NCBI GenBank assembly: GCA_051870755.1 | Contig: JBJECE010000020.1 | Location: 1-51,616, forward strand | Source of the DNA: W0P28-013 sp051870755 | Lineage (GTDB): Bacteria; Bacteroidota; Bacteroidia; Bacteroidales; Paludibacteraceae | Direction of reading: 5' to 3' | Length of the DNA: 51,616 nucleotides | Shown here: positions 50,185 through 51,616 of the stretch, piece by piece | Layout of the letters: the number at the start of each line of letters is the position of its first letter | How positions within the stretch are numbered: position 1 is the first letter of the stretch | Made by a program: the position numbers and the translations under genes | Notes under the pieces: generated by a model | Told to the model about the DNA's origin: nothing | The model's input: only the letters and a program-made list of their open reading frames with translations | The model's database searches: none

Positions 50185-51390
50185 TTACCAATCACCTTGG
50201 ATTGATCCATAGTCAAACACATCGATTTTTAAGTCATCGCCATCTGCTTCTATTTTAAAACTATATGCTATTCCAGAACGAGATTTAACCGCTACCGAAT
50301 ATACATATCGATCCTCATTATTCATTACCTCTTCAACTTTTTCTTGAGACTTAAATTTGTCCATAGATTTTAATTCGGGTGTCGTACATACATTTCTCCA
50401 AATATAATGATTTTTGATCACAGAACAAACGGCTACTCTAAAACAATCCGCATTGGAGGATTTATTTGTGATAATAATATGATCTTCTATCGGGGCATAA
50501 AACGATTGTGTTTGATAATCTGACACATCATCACATTGAGGCATATCCACGCCACGGCCACCGCCTTTCGTCTTAATGGTTACAAATGGAACTTCAATCC
50601 GAGTACTACCATCAGCATACGTTGTTTTATGGCCACCAGCAAAATCCACACGCGTATTACCATTTTCATCTGTATGTCGACCTCCGGTCGGAAAGTCTAT
50701 ATCAGAAGGTGTTGAACGTTCACGAATTTGGACTTCCGGCATTGTAGTTACCGTTGTTGGCTGTTGAGTTGCTACTGATGCAGATGGAGGGGTCTGTTCA
50801 GGCATAGCCGTTTGTGGCAAAAATACAGAAGTTTCGCCATTATGATATAAAATCGTCATCACTTCAGATGTTTTAACGACCTTAGACACAGAGGAATTTG
50901 GTAATCTATATTTGATATTATCCTTTGTTTCTTCCAGAACAACAGCATTGATTCGTGTAGAATTTGTCAACACAATAATATCAACATTAGGTTCTGGCTT
51001 ATCAATATTTTTATTGGTTTGACCATCTACACCATCTTTGCCTTTTCCGCTTGTTGTATTTTCTACACTATTATTATTTGCAGCCTTATTATTTACAGCA
51101 GCAAATTGTATAAATTGTTTATTACTAAAATCAGGTTTACCAGTTTCTTCTTTAACAGAAACAACCGCGCCATTAACATAACGTTGAACAATGCCACTCG
51201 CAAAATACAGTGCCTCAATTGTATCCGTAGAGATTGTCCACATCTGTCCATTAGGGAATTTACATTTAACATTTGTTTTTGTGACGCCAACAATTTGACC
51301 TTCAATCGCAAGATTTTTAGTTACAATAACATTTTGAGCCACGGTTCCCATTGAGAGCATCAGCCACACAAATAACAATTTGGATTTCAT
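50185..51390 (-). CDS. Secreted protein with two related N-terminal domains, unknown function
   Basis: A 401-residue exported protein; the signal peptide ends at GTVAQ. Two beta-rich repeats follow: IEGQIVGVTKTNVKCKFPNG with IEALYFASGIVQRYVNG, and INAVVLEETKDNIKYRLPN with VMTILYHNGETSVF. Both share a G/N-x-I-x-Y/F-x-NG pattern seen in secreted Bacteroidota proteins of unknown role. A low-complexity middle and a C-terminal globular part (about residues 270-401) follow. It has its own promoter at 51414-51444. Confidence 0.65.
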   Translation of the reverse strand: MKSKLLFVWLMLSMGTVAQNVIVTKNLAIEGQIVGVTKTNVKCKFPNGQMWTISTDTIEALYFASGIVQRYVNGAVVSVKEETGKPDFSNKQFIQFAAVNNKAANNNSVENTTSGKGKDGVDGQTNKNIDKPEPNVDIIVLTNSTRINAVVLEETKDNIKYRLPNSSVSKVVKTSEVMTILYHNGETSVFLPQTAMPEQTPPSASVATQQPTTVTTMPEVQIRERSTPSDIDFPTGGRHTDENGNTRVDFAGGHKTTYADGSTRIEVPFVTIKTKGGGRGVDMPQCDDVSDYQTQSFYAPIEDHIIITNKSSNADCFRVAVCSVIKNHYIWRNVCTTPELKSMDKFKSQEKVEEVMNNEDRYVYSVAVKSRSGIAYSFKIEADGDDLKIDVFDYGSIQGDW

Positions 51391-51413
51391 ATTTTTTTAA
51401 TTTTAAAGTTTTG

Positions 51414-51444
51414 CAAACTTACAGTTTTTTTTCAAATACACAAA
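51414..51444 (-). promoter_or_regulatory. Promoter of the 50185 gene
   Basis: On the minus strand TTTG (51444-51441), 19 nt, then TAAGTTTG (51421-51414). The TTTG abuts the stop codon of the small gene upstream. Confidence 0.7.
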
Positions 51445-51447
51445 CTT

Positions 51448-51615
51448 TTAACTTTTATTATCAATAACGCATACGTTAATCCTTTTTCGTGCCCACCTCA
51501 AGAACAAAGCGGCACACACGGCGCACGCCAGCGCCGCCACCGCATAACCTATAGGCATCGGCTGAAGTGCCCCCAAAAAGTTAGACGGGTTAAAGTTTAT
51601 TGTTATTGTTTTCAT
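51448..51615 (-). CDS. Small membrane protein at the window edge
   Basis: A 55-codon frame: MKTITINFNPSNFLGALQ, then one hydrophobic helix (GYAVAALACAVCAALFL) and a basic RWARKR stretch that would face the cytoplasm. The ATG is 1 nt from the window edge, so it could be the end of a longer gene. I recognise no family. Composition and the helix-basic order look like a real membrane protein. Confidence 0.45.
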   Translation of the reverse strand: MKTITINFNPSNFLGALQPMPIGYAVAALACAVCAALFLRWARKRINVCVIDNKS

Positions 51616-51616
51616 A

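Overview
This window comes from a Bacteroidota chromosome, most likely order Bacteroidales. The signs are promoters of the Bacteroidota type (TTTG, 19-20 nt, TAnnTTTG) in front of many genes, almost no Shine-Dalgarno sequences, and typical gene content: DUF4296 lipoprotein next to lspA, YfhO, NfnAB, a BspA-like repeat protein, LolD and a Prevotella-style secreted-protein C-terminus. The genus cannot be fixed from what I see. One tRNA (Cys-GCA) is present; there is no rRNA, CRISPR array or complete insertion sequence.

Layout. 1-3937: sbcD-sbcC, with sbcC broken off at the left edge just before its ABC signature motif. 4148-6963: a five-gene arsenic operon (ArsR regulator, ArsE-like thioredoxin, ArsF-like and ArsG-like proteins, ArsP-like permease), carrying an inverted repeat over the promoter of arsR and again before arsE. 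6964-13054: an accessory stretch with a DUF4143 ATPase behind a 23-bp tandem repeat and a fragment of a second such gene, two secreted proteins behind a G9 tract and a long hairpin, an Abi/HEPN defence gene between 132-134 bp direct repeats, and a probable small RNA. 13055-34882: core genes: nadA, an acyl-ligase/ACP/PlsC fusion, a Kdo operon (kdsA, kdsD and a catalytically degenerate GH16-like protein), a LOG protein, NfnAB, LolD, TcdA, a split chromate transporter, gyrB, tRNA-Cys, proS, lspA, an HD phosphohydrolase and an MltF-type transglycosylase.

35007-47867: an envelope-polysaccharide region. YfhO and an O-acyltransferase read rightwards. Reading leftwards are a Fic protein, an IspD/TarI-like protein, an AlbA_2/HATPase regulator, a DUF1016 remnant, a fused TarI-SDR enzyme coupled to a CDP-polyol phosphotransferase, a 53-codon gene behind 11-bp repeats, and three glycosyltransferases. 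Together these suggest a surface glycan carrying ribitol (or glycerol) phosphate, unusual for a Gram-negative, with O-acetylation. 48020-51615: htpG, a secreted protein of unknown function and a small membrane protein at the right edge.

The most interesting leads are the ribitol-phosphate locus, the degenerate GH16-like protein inside the Kdo operon, the organoarsenical operon with its paired operators, the Abi gene with its promoter-bearing flanking repeats and neighbouring sRNA, and the DUF4143 ATPase/23-bp repeat cassette.
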